This document shows positions 52,996 to 61,677 of a stretch of DNA of 64,000 bases, in pieces (the first letter of the stretch is position 1; each line of letters begins with the position of its first letter). Below the pieces are notes generated by a model that did no database searches, was not told where the DNA came from, and was given only the letters and a program-made list of their open reading frames with translations. The position numbers were made by a program, and so were the translations under genes. The stretch comes from Alcanivorax sp. REN37 (lineage in GTDB: Bacteria; Pseudomonadota; Gammaproteobacteria; Pseudomonadales; Alcanivoracaceae). The DNA is taken from positions 930,001-994,000 of the forward strand of contig NZ_JBGCUO010000001.1 in assembly GCF_041102775.1 (NCBI RefSeq). Reading direction: 5' to 3'.

Positions 52996-54750
52996 TCAGG
53001 TTGATGCGCGTCCGGCCTGCAGCGCCCGGGCGGTGCTGTCGGGGTCCAGCGAGCGCAGCGCATCGTATTGGCACAGGAACACCTCGCCATTGAGCTGTTT
53101 GAGGAAATCAGTGCGTTGCAGCTGGTCCATCACCGGGCCTTTCACTTCCGACAGGTGCAGTTGGATGTCGGCGGTGGCGAGGCGGGCGGCGATGGCCTCC
53201 AGACTGGTCAGGGCGCTGGCATCAATCAAGTTAACGCCGGAGCACATCAGCACCAGGTGGCGGGTGGCAGGGTGGGCCTCCACCAGCGCCACAATCTGGT
53301 CTTCCAGATAGCGGGCGTTGGGAAAGTACAGGCTTTCATCCACCCGCACTGACAGCACGGTTGGACTCTGAATGACGTTGTGACGGGCGATGTTGCGGAA
53401 ATGCTCACTGCCGGGCATCTGGCCGACCACCGCCATGTGCGGCTGGCTGGTGCGCCACAGGAACAGCAGCAGCGACAGCCCGACCCCGATCAGAATGCCG
53501 GCTTCCACACCCAGTAGCAGCACGCCGCCGATGGTGCCGGCCATCGCTAGACCGTCCTGGCGCGAGTAGCGCCAAGTGCGCACCAGTGCTTTCAGGTCCA
53601 CTAAGCTCAGCACCGCCACGATAATAGTGGCGGCCAGCACCGCATGGGGCAGGTTGTGGAACAGCGGCGTGAAGAACAGCACCGTGATGGTAATGCCGAG
53701 TGCGGTGAGCGCCCCGGCCAGCGGCGTGCGGGCGCCGGCATCGTAATTCACTACCGAACGGGCAAAGCCGCCGGTGACCGGGAAGCCGCCGCCCAGTGCT
53801 GCGGCGACGTTGGCGCTGCCGAGTGCGACCAGTTCCTGGTTGGGATCAATACGTTGACGGTGGCGCGCGGCCAGGGTCTGCGCCACTGACACCGATTCCA
53901 CGAATCCCACCAGGCTGATCAGGATCGCCGCCGGCAGCAGCGTCAGCGCCAGCGAAGCGTCCCAGGCCGGTAAGGCCAGCGACGGCAATCCCTGCGGGAT
54001 GGCGCCGACCACGTGAACGCCGGCGTCCACCAGCTGCCCCCACTGCACCGCCGCTACCGCGCCGATCAGCGCCAGCACTGGCCCGAGGCGGGCGAGGTTG
54101 CCGGCCAGCGCGTGCGGCATGCCCAGTGCACGCAGCAGCGGTGCCAAGTGGCTGCGCACCGCGAACAGGAACGCCAGACTGCTGAGGCCGATGGCGGCCG
54201 TCGGCCAGTGCACCGTGGGCAGCGCTTTCACCAGCGCCGGCACCAGCAGCAAGGCGGTATCGCCGCTGATATTGAGACCGAGTACATGCTTGAGCTGGCC
54301 CAGTGCGATCAGCAGACCGGACGCACTGATGAACCCAGAGATCACCGGATGGCTAAGGAAGTTAGCCAGAAATCCCAGCCGCAGCAGCGCCATGCCCAGC
54401 AGTATTGCCCCCGACAGCATTGCCAGCAGCATGGCGGCACCGAGGTATTCGGCGCTGCCTGGTGCGAACAGTGGCGTCAGTGCCGCGGCGGTCATCAGCG
54501 ACACCACCGCCACCGGCCCCACCGCCAGGGCCCGGCTGGTGCCGAACAGCGTGTAAGCGATCAGCGGCAGGATGCTGGCGTACAGCCCGGTCACCGGCGG
54601 CAGGCCGGCAAGCATGGCGTAAGCCAGGCTCTGCGGGATCAGCATCAGGGTGACGATCACCGCCGCCAACGTATCGCTGGCGGCGGTGTGGCGGTTATAC
54701 CCGTGCGCCCAAGTCAGGCAGGGCAGCCAGCGGGCGAGCCGAGCAGGCAT
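52996..54750 (-). CDS. SulP-family anion transporter with STAS domain
   Basis: A 584-aa protein; ATG 54750 has GAAGGAGA upstream. About 11-12 membrane segments with IVTLMLIPQSLAYAMLAGLPPVTGLYASILPLIAYTLFGTSRALAVGPVAVVSLM, the SulP signature. The C-terminal ~110 residues (PTVLSVRVDESLYFPNARYLED...HLVLMCSGVNLIDASALTSLE) form a STAS domain. It imports sulfate, bicarbonate or dicarboxylates; the substrate is unresolved. It is 10 bp downstream of the DUF442-SQR fusion gene, which suggests it handles an oxidised sulfur product in this operon. Confidence 0.92.
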   Translation of the reverse strand: MPARLARWLPCLTWAHGYNRHTAASDTLAAVIVTLMLIPQSLAYAMLAGLPPVTGLYASILPLIAYTLFGTSRALAVGPVAVVSLMTAAALTPLFAPGSAEYLGAAMLLAMLSGAILLGMALLRLGFLANFLSHPVISGFISASGLLIALGQLKHVLGLNISGDTALLLVPALVKALPTVHWPTAAIGLSSLAFLFAVRSHLAPLLRALGMPHALAGNLARLGPVLALIGAVAAVQWGQLVDAGVHVVGAIPQGLPSLALPAWDASLALTLLPAAILISLVGFVESVSVAQTLAARHRQRIDPNQELVALGSANVAAALGGGFPVTGGFARSVVNYDAGARTPLAGALTALGITITVLFFTPLFHNLPHAVLAATIIVAVLSLVDLKALVRTWRYSRQDGLAMAGTIGGVLLLGVEAGILIGVGLSLLLFLWRTSQPHMAVVGQMPGSEHFRNIARHNVIQSPTVLSVRVDESLYFPNARYLEDQIVALVEAHPATRHLVLMCSGVNLIDASALTSLEAIAARLATADIQLHLSEVKGPVMDQLQRTDFLKQLNGEVFLCQYDALRSLDPDSTARALQAGRAST

Positions 54751-54760
54751 GGTCTCTCCT

Positions 54761-56446
54761 TCAGGGTTGCGGCACGGCGTCGCCGGGGCGGGCCTGCGGC
54801 CCGGCCAACCATTCGCGTCCACGCAGCATGAGGTCGAAATACACCGCCGGCATCACCTGGGTTTTCAGCGTCCAGGCCAGCCGGCGCGGCACGCGCGGAT
54901 CGAGCGGGAAGGTGGGCAGCAGGGCGCCGCCGTAGCCGAATTCCGCCAACACCACCTTGCCGCGCTCCACCGTCAGCGGGCAGGCGCCGTAACCGTCGTA
55001 GTGGGCGCTGGCGGGCTCGCCGGCCAGCGCGCGCAGCAGGTTCTCGGCCACCACCGGCGCTTGCTTGCGCACCGCCGCTGCGGTTTTGGCGTTCGGCGCG
55101 CTGCACACATCGCCCAGGCTGAACACCTTGGCGTAGCGGTTGTGGGCCAATGTGTGTGGGTCCACATCCACCCAGCCGTCGGCGTTGGCCAGTGGGCTGC
55201 AACGGATGAACGCTGGCGCCACCTGGGGCGGCACCGCGTGCAGGAAATCAAACTGCCGTTCGCGGGTTTGGCTCTGGCCGTCGGCATCGGTGTAGCGCAG
55301 CAGTGCGGTGCGGCCGGGACCGTCCACCGCCACCAAGGTTTCGCCGAAATGCAGTTGGGCGTCGTATTTGCGGATGTATTCCATCAGCGGTGGGACGAAA
55401 TCAGCGACCCCGAACAGCACCCCGCCGGCATTGCAGAAGTCCACTTGAATGTCGCCCAGACGGCGCTGGCGCAACCAATGGTCGCAGGACAAATAAAGCG
55501 CTTTCTGCGGCGCGCCGGCGCACTTGATCGGCATCGGTGGTTGGGTGAACAGCGCCTTGCCGCTGCGCAGCTCTTGCACCTGCTGCCAAGTGTAGGACGC
55601 GTGCTGGAACGAGTAGTTGGAGGTGACGCCGTGTTGGCCGAGGCTGGTGCGCAGCCCCTCGATACCGTCCCAATCCAGCGCCAAGCCGGGGCAGACCACC
55701 AGCGCGCGGTAGCCGAAGCGTTGGCCATCCTCGAGCAGCACCTGCTGGGCGTCCGGTAGACACTCGGCCACCGCGCCGCGCAGCCAGGTCACGCCCTTGG
55801 GGATGCAGTCGGCCATGGCGCGCACGGTCTGGCGTGGGTCGAACACACCCGCGCCCACCAGCGTCCAGCCCGGCTGGTAATAGTGTTCGTTGGCCGGTTC
55901 CACGATGGCAATACGCAGCGCCGGCTGGCGCCGCAACAGGCTGGCGCTGACCGCACAGCCGGCCGCGCCGCCGCCGACTACCACCACATCGTAGTCGCCG
56001 CTGACGCTGGCCGTGGGCGCTGCTTGGCTGCGCTGGGCCAGGCGCGGTGCCAGCGCGCTGAGGTCGTAACCGGCCGCCTGCGCCACGGCCAGAATTTCGG
56101 TCACTGGCCGCTGCTGCGTTTGCGTCAGTGCCCACAGCGTGGTGGAGCGAGTGCCGGTACGGCAGAACGCCAGCACCGGGCCATGGGCTGCGGCCAGCAG
56201 CGCAGCGAACTGCGCCACCGCGTCATCGGTCAGTTGCCCGGGGATGATCGGCAGATAGTGATAGCTCAGTCCGGCGGCGGTGGCCGCCGCCGCCAGGTCA
56301 GCGCTGCTGGGTTGGTCGGGTGCTTCCTGATCCGGGCGGTTGTTGATCAGGGTGGTGATCCCAGCGGCGGCCAGTGCCGGTAGATCGTCAGGCAACAGTT
56401 GGGCGGCAACGGACAACTGGGCGGTGAGCGTTTTTGTTGTAGGCAT
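54761..56446 (-). CDS. DUF442 phosphatase-like domain fused to SQR-type FAD oxidoreductase
   Basis: A 561-aa protein with ATG 56446 and AGGAG upstream. Residues 1-~140 are the DUF442/Blh-type domain with a PTP-like CX5R loop (FCRTGTRST). Residues ~150-561 are an SQR-like flavoprotein: VVVVGGGAAGCAVSASLLRR (FAD), PIKCAGAPQKALYLSCDHW and DFCNAGGVLFGVADF (redox-type Cys) and FSLGDVCSAPNAKTAAAVRKQ (C-terminal FAD block). The fusion probably oxidises sulfide to a persulfide. It lies between the MBL dioxygenase and SulP genes in one minus-strand operon. Confidence 0.9.
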   Translation of the reverse strand: MPTTKTLTAQLSVAAQLLPDDLPALAAAGITTLINNRPDQEAPDQPSSADLAAAATAAGLSYHYLPIIPGQLTDDAVAQFAALLAAAHGPVLAFCRTGTRSTTLWALTQTQQRPVTEILAVAQAAGYDLSALAPRLAQRSQAAPTASVSGDYDVVVVGGGAAGCAVSASLLRRQPALRIAIVEPANEHYYQPGWTLVGAGVFDPRQTVRAMADCIPKGVTWLRGAVAECLPDAQQVLLEDGQRFGYRALVVCPGLALDWDGIEGLRTSLGQHGVTSNYSFQHASYTWQQVQELRSGKALFTQPPMPIKCAGAPQKALYLSCDHWLRQRRLGDIQVDFCNAGGVLFGVADFVPPLMEYIRKYDAQLHFGETLVAVDGPGRTALLRYTDADGQSQTRERQFDFLHAVPPQVAPAFIRCSPLANADGWVDVDPHTLAHNRYAKVFSLGDVCSAPNAKTAAAVRKQAPVVAENLLRALAGEPASAHYDGYGACPLTVERGKVVLAEFGYGGALLPTFPLDPRVPRRLAWTLKTQVMPAVYFDLMLRGREWLAGPQARPGDAVPQP

Positions 56447-56466
56447 GAGGGCTCCTGGCAGGCGAA

Positions 56467-57327
56467 TCAGAACACGTCGAGGGGAATTTTCAGATAGCGG
56501 CTGCCATTGTCCTCAGGCGCTGGCAGATCGCCAGCTCGAATGTTCACTTGGACTGACGGCAGGATCAGTTTCGGCATGCCCAGCGTGGCGTCGCGGGCGC
56601 TGCGCATGGCCACAAACTCGTCTTCGCTGATGCCGGTATGGACGTGGATATTGGCGGCTTTTTGCGCGCCGATGCTGGTTTCGCAGCAGAACTCATCGCG
56701 CCCGGGGGCTTTGTAGTCGTGGCACAGGAATACGCGGGTGCTATCCGGCAACGTGAACAGCCGCTGGATCGAGCGGTACAGCACCCGCCCATCACCGCCG
56801 GGGAAATCACAGCGTGCGGTGCCGTAGTCGGGCATGAACAGGGTGTCACCGACGAACGCGGCGTCGCCGATCAGGTAGGTCATGCAGGCCGGGGTATGGC
56901 CCGGCGTGTGCAGTGCTTGAGCGCTGAGGTTGCCGACCTTGAACGGCTCGCCATCTTGCAGCAGATGGTCGAACTGGCGGCCGTCGGTGGCCACGTCATC
57001 CAGGTTGAACAGCTTGGTGAAGGTGTCCTGCACCTGAGTAATGTGCGCGCCGATGGCGAGCCGTCCGCCCAAGTGTTTGCGCAGCCAGGCGGCGGCGCTG
57101 AGGTGGTCGGCGTGGACATGGGTTTCCAGCAACCATTCCACTTCCAATTGCTGTGCATGCACAAACGCCACCAGCTTTTCGGCGCTGCTGTGGCCGGTGC
57201 GGCCGGAGGCGGCGTCGTAGTCCAGCACCGGGTCCACCAGCGCGCAGCGGTTAGACGATGGGTCTGCCACCACGTAGCTGTAGGTGAAGGTATCGGGATC
57301 AAAGAAAGCGGTGACAACGGGTTGCAT
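56467..57327 (-). CDS. MBL-fold persulfide dioxygenase-like protein (ETHE1/Blh)
   Basis: A 286-aa protein; ATG 57327 has GAGAGGA 8 nt upstream, and the ~33-residue longer frame is rejected. The metal site H70-V-H72-A-D74-H75 (HVHADHLSAA) is intact and GHTPACMTYLIGDAAFVGDTLFMPDYGTARCDFPGGD is the ETHE1-like block. It oxidises glutathione persulfide to sulfite. It is the first gene of the operon with the SQR fusion and SulP. The AT-rich upstream region may be a sulfide-responsive operator. Confidence 0.9.
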   Translation of the reverse strand: MQPVVTAFFDPDTFTYSYVVADPSSNRCALVDPVLDYDAASGRTGHSSAEKLVAFVHAQQLEVEWLLETHVHADHLSAAAWLRKHLGGRLAIGAHITQVQDTFTKLFNLDDVATDGRQFDHLLQDGEPFKVGNLSAQALHTPGHTPACMTYLIGDAAFVGDTLFMPDYGTARCDFPGGDGRVLYRSIQRLFTLPDSTRVFLCHDYKAPGRDEFCCETSIGAQKAANIHVHTGISEDEFVAMRSARDATLGMPKLILPSVQVNIRAGDLPAPEDNGSRYLKIPLDVF

Positions 57328-57420
57328 GACGGGTGTCCTCTCCAACTCGCAGCGGCAGGCGCCGGGCGCCACGGATTCCAGCATGGGCAGCCCCGAGTGG
57401 GGCCGGATGTAAAACATGGT

Positions 57421-57465
57421 ACACAATTTATAGTTATATGCTTATACGAAATATGAATATGCTGT
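57421..57465 (-). promoter_or_regulatory. AT-rich promoter/operator of the sulfide operon
   Basis: A sharply AT-rich 45-bp island in GC-rich DNA directly upstream of the MBL gene. Read on the minus strand it contains CATATTCATATTTCG and TATAAA elements. BigR-type regulators bind AT-rich ATATTC-containing palindromes upstream of blh genes, but no BigR/ArsR gene is in the window. Confidence 0.4.
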
Positions 57466-57540
57466 GACGCAGTGCCGCGACCAAATGGCGTCAGCAGTCG
57501 GGGAGGGGGGCAGCAGGGGGATTTAAGCAGGGTGAAACGA

Positions 57541-57564
57541 CGACCCCGGCAGTGGCCGGGGTCG
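57541..57564 (-). terminator. Hairpin after the MaoC gene
   Basis: CGACCCCGGC and GCCGGGGTCG form a perfect 10-bp stem with a 4-nt loop just past the MaoC stop. The T-tract on the minus strand is weak. Confidence 0.55.
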
Positions 57565-57571
57565 GGGTGGA

Positions 57572-58438
57572 TCAGTCGGCGTGACGCAGGGTGCCGGTCA
57601 GGTGCGGCTTGATGCCGTCCTGCGCTACCAGCCGGAAGTCGATGCCGTCGGCCACCGCAGTGTGGGCAAACTTCACCTTGGCCGGGATGAACACTGGCAG
57701 CTTGAACTGTACGTCGACGGTGAACGGCTGCACCGGCAGTTGCTCGTGGAGAGCGGCCAAGCTGCGCGCTTTGGTCCACATACCGTGGGCGATTTGGCGC
57801 TTGAAGCCGAACAGTTTGGCGCTCAGTGGGTACAGGTGGATGGGGTTGCGATCACCTGATACGGCGCCGTAACGACGACCGATGTCGCCAGGCACCTGCC
57901 ACACTTCGGCGTCAGTCACCGGCGTGGTGTTCGGTGCACTGCGCGGTTCTTCCACGCCGGTGCCACCGCCGCGGCGGAACATGGTGGATTCGCTTTCCCA
58001 GACCAGCTCGCCGCCGGTGCTGACGCTGGTCAGCATTGAAAATTCGTAGCCTTTCGCCACCCGCACCAGCTCACCGAAGCCGCACTCGATGTCGAGTTGT
58101 TCGCGCTCGGCAATCGGGCGGAACTGGGTGATGCGGTTGCGCACGTGCACCAAACCCATGGCAGCAAACGGGAAATCGCTGCGCAGTAGCAGTGACATGA
58201 ACAGCGGGTGGGCGTGCAAGTGTGGGTAGGTCACCGGCAGCATGCCGTCGGCTGGGAAACCGCACACATTGCGGTAGGTGCGCAGGTGCTTGGGATCGAG
58301 CACCACATCACGCAGGCGGATGCCCGCATTGGGCAGCACCGGGTTGTTGCCCGGCTTCACATTGGCGCGCAGGAGCGCTTTGGCGAACAACGGCAACATC
58401 GCCGGGGCATTGCGCAGCTCTTCAATGGCAGCACTCAT
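57572..58438 (-). CDS. MaoC/acyl dehydratase family protein
   Basis: A 288-aa protein. ATG 58438 has AAAGGA 8 nt upstream. The C-terminal half contains the hydratase-2 motif WQVPGDIGRRYGAVSGDRNPIHLYPLSAKLFGFKRQIAHGMWTKARSLA (D..NPIH). The N-terminal half (PVTYPHLHAHPLFMSLLLRSDFPFAAMGLVHVRN) is a second hot-dog fold, as in two-domain enoyl-CoA hydratases and 3-hydroxyacyl-thioester dehydratases. It is 111 bp downstream of desT, consistent with fatty-acid metabolism. Confidence 0.85.
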   Translation of the reverse strand: MSAAIEELRNAPAMLPLFAKALLRANVKPGNNPVLPNAGIRLRDVVLDPKHLRTYRNVCGFPADGMLPVTYPHLHAHPLFMSLLLRSDFPFAAMGLVHVRNRITQFRPIAEREQLDIECGFGELVRVAKGYEFSMLTSVSTGGELVWESESTMFRRGGGTGVEEPRSAPNTTPVTDAEVWQVPGDIGRRYGAVSGDRNPIHLYPLSAKLFGFKRQIAHGMWTKARSLAALHEQLPVQPFTVDVQFKLPVFIPAKVKFAHTAVADGIDFRLVAQDGIKPHLTGTLRHAD

Positions 58439-58549
58439 CGGACACATCCTTTCCAAGCATCAGGAGCAGTGCCGCGCAGTATAGGGAGGCGTTGAAACCG
58501 CAGGATTGGCCGGATTGCCTCGCGCCGGTTGCGGGCCGGCGCTCTGGGC

Positions 58550-59191
58550 TCAGCGCGGGCGGCTGCGCCAGGCGCTGGCGCCGAGCAGGATCAACCGCAG
58601 TTGCTTGACGGTAATGCGCTGCAAGTAGGCCGCTTCGTCCGGGTGTTGATCGGGCAGTTCGAGGATCTGTTCGGTGATCGCCGACATGTTGTTCACCAGC
58701 AGCGCCGCCATCATCTGCAAGTCCTCGGCGCTGACCTTGGCCAGCAACGGAAAGCGCGACAGATCAGTGGCCAGTTCACTGGTGAACAGTCGTACTTCTT
58801 GGCGGATGGCAGAGCGAATTGGCGGGGTGCCGCTGAAGCGTTCTTTAGCCACGAAATGGAAATGCGGCGCCTGCTCCAGTACATGGCGCATGTAGGCATC
58901 CACCGACGCCTGCAGCAAGTCCGGCAGTGGTTCGCGGGTACTGCGCACGTCGCGCATCACTTGGCGCAGGGTGCGGAATGATTCGTCCACCAGCGCCAAG
59001 CCCAGCGCATCCATGTCCGGGAAGTGGCGGTAGAACGCGGTCGGCACGACGCCGGCCTTGCGCGCTACCAGCCGCAACGACAGCGAGCTAAAGCTTTCTT
59101 TCTGTGCCACCAGTTCCAGTGCGGCATCCATCAGGGCGCGGCGGGTACGTCCGCGGCGGGGATCTCGGCGTGCTTCGGCAGTAGTGCTCAT
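58550..59191 (-). CDS. desT: TetR-family repressor of the desaturase genes (DesT/FabR-like)
   Basis: A 213-aa TetR/AcrR regulator; ATG 59191 is chosen, 24 residues inside the longest frame. The N-terminal HTH reads LMDAALELVAQKESFSSLSLRLVARKAGVVPTAFYRHFPDMDALGLAL, close to FabR/DesT. It is divergent from desC-desB exactly as in Pseudomonas aeruginosa, where DesT senses the saturated/unsaturated acyl-CoA ratio and represses desCB. Confidence 0.88.
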   Translation of the reverse strand: MSTTAEARRDPRRGRTRRALMDAALELVAQKESFSSLSLRLVARKAGVVPTAFYRHFPDMDALGLALVDESFRTLRQVMRDVRSTREPLPDLLQASVDAYMRHVLEQAPHFHFVAKERFSGTPPIRSAIRQEVRLFTSELATDLSRFPLLAKVSAEDLQMMAALLVNNMSAITEQILELPDQHPDEAAYLQRITVKQLRLILLGASAWRSRPR

Positions 59192-59301
59192 GGGCGTTCC
59201 GGTTTGGTGTGCACAGTAATGCATATAGGGAGGCCATGAATCATACATCAATGCATTGTTCACATTGCAACATGTTGATATTTATAGCTTTAAAATCATT
59301 T

Positions 59302-59319
59302 AGTGAACAGGTGTTGACT
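59302..59319. promoter_or_regulatory. desT: Probable DesT operator
   Basis: AGTGAACA-GG-TGTTGACT is an 18-bp palindrome with one mismatch, lying between desT and desC. A related TGTTCAC sequence recurs at ~59350 and ~59258. It overlaps the candidate -35 of the desC promoter, so binding would block transcription. Confidence 0.6.
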
Positions 59320-59341
59320 TTTATAGCTGGCAATATTTAAT
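59314..59341 (+). promoter_or_regulatory. Candidate desC promoter
   Basis: TTGACT (59314-59319) and TTTAAT (59336-59341) with a 16-bp spacer; the -35 overlaps the operator palindrome. Confidence 0.45.
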
Positions 59342-59375
59342 GTGCACACATGTTCACCTATGGAGGGGCCTGCCG

Positions 59376-60491
59376 ATGCCCGCGATATCGACTTCCGCCG
59401 CCGCACTGACGCCCAGCTGGGCCCAGCGGATGTGGCGCGCCACGGATAATGTGCTCACCCGTGCACTGGCCACGCCGTTGGCCGTGGACGATTACCTGCA
59501 GTGGTTCAATCCACTCTGGTCCAGCCGGACCATCCGCGCCGAAGTGGTGGCGGTGCAGCGTGAGACCCCCTCCGTGACCACCATCAGCTTGCGGCCTAAT
59601 GCCCACTGGCCGGGGCACCGTGCCGGCCAGCATGTGCTGCTCACTGTGCAGTGCGATGGCGTACGCCATAGCCGCTGCTTCACCATCGCTTCTGGCGAAC
59701 AGGAGCCGTTGTTGCGGCTCACCATCAAGGCCCATGAACAGGGTCTGGTCAGCCGAGAAGTGCTAGAGCGCATGCGCGATGGCGATCTGGTGGAACTGAG
59801 TGCGCCGCAAGGTGAGTTTCTGCTGCCGGAGGGCGATGGCCCGCTGCTGATGATCTGCGGCGGCAGTGGCATCACGCCAATGCTGAGCATGCTGCGCACC
59901 TTGGCCGCTGCCGGGCAGCAGCGCGATGTGGTGCTGGTGCACTACTACAGCACCGCCGCCGAAGCACTGGCGGTGGAGGAGCTGGCAGTGCTGGCAGCGC
60001 AATGGCCGCAACTGCGTAGCCTCGGGTGTTGCACCCGTGAGGCTGGGCAAGGCCTCAACGGTGGCCGTTTCAGCCTAGCGCAGTTGCAAGCGCTGGTGCC
60101 GGATGCCGCTGCGCGCCAATGGCTGCTGTGCGGTCCGGCTGGGTTGATGGACGCAGTGCAGCAAGCCAGCGTCGAAGCGGGTGTGGCGCCGCCGCTCAGC
60201 GAGCGCTTCGAACTGTCGCCGCCGACGGTAGTGGGCGAAGGCGAAGTGCATTTCGCTCGCAGTGCTGTCAGCGCCGATGGCGAACAGGGTGGCTCGTTGC
60301 TGGAACTGGCCGAGCAGGCTGGGTTGACGCCGCGCTACGGCTGCCGCATGGGCATCTGCCAAGCCTGCAAATGCCACGTCGACAGCGGTCTGGTGCGCGA
60401 CCTGCGCACTGGTGAAGTGCGCGAAGTGCGCAATGAATCCGTCCAAATTTGTGTGCATGCGCCGGCCGGTCCGGTGCAGGTCCAACTGTGA
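59376..60491 (+). CDS. desC: Ferredoxin-NADP reductase-type electron donor for the desaturase (DesC)
   Basis: A 371-aa protein with ATG 59376 preceded by GGAGGGG. The flavin domain has RCFTIAS (FAD), the NADPH-binding region has MICGGSGITPMLSMLR, and the C-terminal plant-type [2Fe-2S] domain has YGCRMGICQACKCHV plus a later Cys (ESVQICVH). It passes electrons from NADPH to the desaturase DesB. It is 10 bp upstream of desB. Confidence 0.9.
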   Translation: MPAISTSAAALTPSWAQRMWRATDNVLTRALATPLAVDDYLQWFNPLWSSRTIRAEVVAVQRETPSVTTISLRPNAHWPGHRAGQHVLLTVQCDGVRHSRCFTIASGEQEPLLRLTIKAHEQGLVSREVLERMRDGDLVELSAPQGEFLLPEGDGPLLMICGGSGITPMLSMLRTLAAAGQQRDVVLVHYYSTAAEALAVEELAVLAAQWPQLRSLGCCTREAGQGLNGGRFSLAQLQALVPDAAARQWLLCGPAGLMDAVQQASVEAGVAPPLSERFELSPPTVVGEGEVHFARSAVSADGEQGGSLLELAEQAGLTPRYGCRMGICQACKCHVDSGLVRDLRTGEVREVRNESVQICVHAPAGPVQVQL

Positions 60492-60501
60492 GGAACACAG
60501 C

Positions 60502-61584
60502 ATGAACGCGATTGTCCCCAAGCGCCTGGAAGGCGCAGAACTGGAAGCCTTCGGCAACGAAATCGAGGCGCTGCGCCAGGAAGTGATGAGCTCGCTGGGC
60601 GAGCGCGATGAGGCCTACCTGCGCCGTATTCTGCGCTGGCAGCGCGGCACCGAAATCGGCGGCCGGGCGCTGCTGTTTGCCGGCTGGCTGCCGCCGGCAT
60701 GGTTGGCCGGTACGGCACTGCTGTCGATCTCGAAGATTCTGGAAAACATGGAAATCGGCCACAACGTCATGCACGGCCAATGGGATTGGCTGCAGGATGA
60801 GCGCCTGCGCGGTGATGTCTACGAATGGGATAACGTGTGCCCGTCGGACCAGTGGCGTCATTCGCACAACTATATGCATCACACCTACACCAACATCGTT
60901 GGCAAGGACCGCGATGTTGGGTACGGCATCATGCGTATGTCGGAAGACCAGGAGTGGCATCCGGTATACCGCTTCCAGCCGCTCTACAACTGGGTGCTAG
61001 CAGGGCTGTTTCAGTGGGGCGTGGCGCTGCACGATGTGGAGTTCGATCAAGTCATCACGCGTCGCAAGACGCTGCGTGAAGCTTGGCAGCAGCTGCGCGA
61101 GATCGGTCGCAAGTCGCGTCGCCAGGTGCTGAAGGATTATCTATTGTTCCCGCTGTTGGCAGGCCCTGGCGCGCTGCCGGTGTTGGCCGGCAACGTCAGC
61201 GCTAACCTGGTGCGCAATTTGTGGTCCTACGCGATTATTTTCTGTGGCCACTTCCCTGACGGCGTGTCGATGTTCACCGAGCAGGAAGCCGAGGGCGAAA
61301 CCCGAGCCGGCTGGTACCAGCGCCAGTTGCTGGGTTCCAGCAACCTGGAAGGTGGCCGCCTTTTCCACATTATGTCCGGTCACTTGAGCCACCAGATCGA
61401 GCACCACCTGTTCCCTGATATGCCGGCTCATCGCTATGCGGAAATCGGTCCGCGGGTGGAAGAAATCTGCGCCCGTTACGGTCTGCCGTACAACAGTGGC
61501 GGCTTCCGCAAGCAGTTCTTCTCAGTGCTGCGGCGTATCTCCCAGCTCAGCCGTCGGCCGGAGCCGCAAGCGCTGGCAGCATGA
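60502..61584 (+). CDS. desB: Acyl-CoA delta-9 fatty acid desaturase (DesB)
   Basis: A 360-aa integral-membrane desaturase. Three histidine boxes are present: HNVMH (87-91), HSHNYMHH (119-126) and HQIEHH (~305-311). Residues 56-80 and the region around 175-190 are membrane segments. It introduces a cis double bond into acyl-CoA chains aerobically. The AGGAA site is 6-7 nt upstream of ATG 60502, and it is co-transcribed with desC. Confidence 0.92.
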   Translation: MNAIVPKRLEGAELEAFGNEIEALRQEVMSSLGERDEAYLRRILRWQRGTEIGGRALLFAGWLPPAWLAGTALLSISKILENMEIGHNVMHGQWDWLQDERLRGDVYEWDNVCPSDQWRHSHNYMHHTYTNIVGKDRDVGYGIMRMSEDQEWHPVYRFQPLYNWVLAGLFQWGVALHDVEFDQVITRRKTLREAWQQLREIGRKSRRQVLKDYLLFPLLAGPGALPVLAGNVSANLVRNLWSYAIIFCGHFPDGVSMFTEQEAEGETRAGWYQRQLLGSSNLEGGRLFHIMSGHLSHQIEHHLFPDMPAHRYAEIGPRVEEICARYGLPYNSGGFRKQFFSVLRRISQLSRRPEPQALAA

Positions 61585-61677
61585 GGGCACTGACGAGTCA
61601 TCGGCGCAGGTTCCGGCTTGGGTGCGGCGTATGCTACTCTGCCAGCCTGTGTTGAACTGTCAGGATAATCGAGCAGG

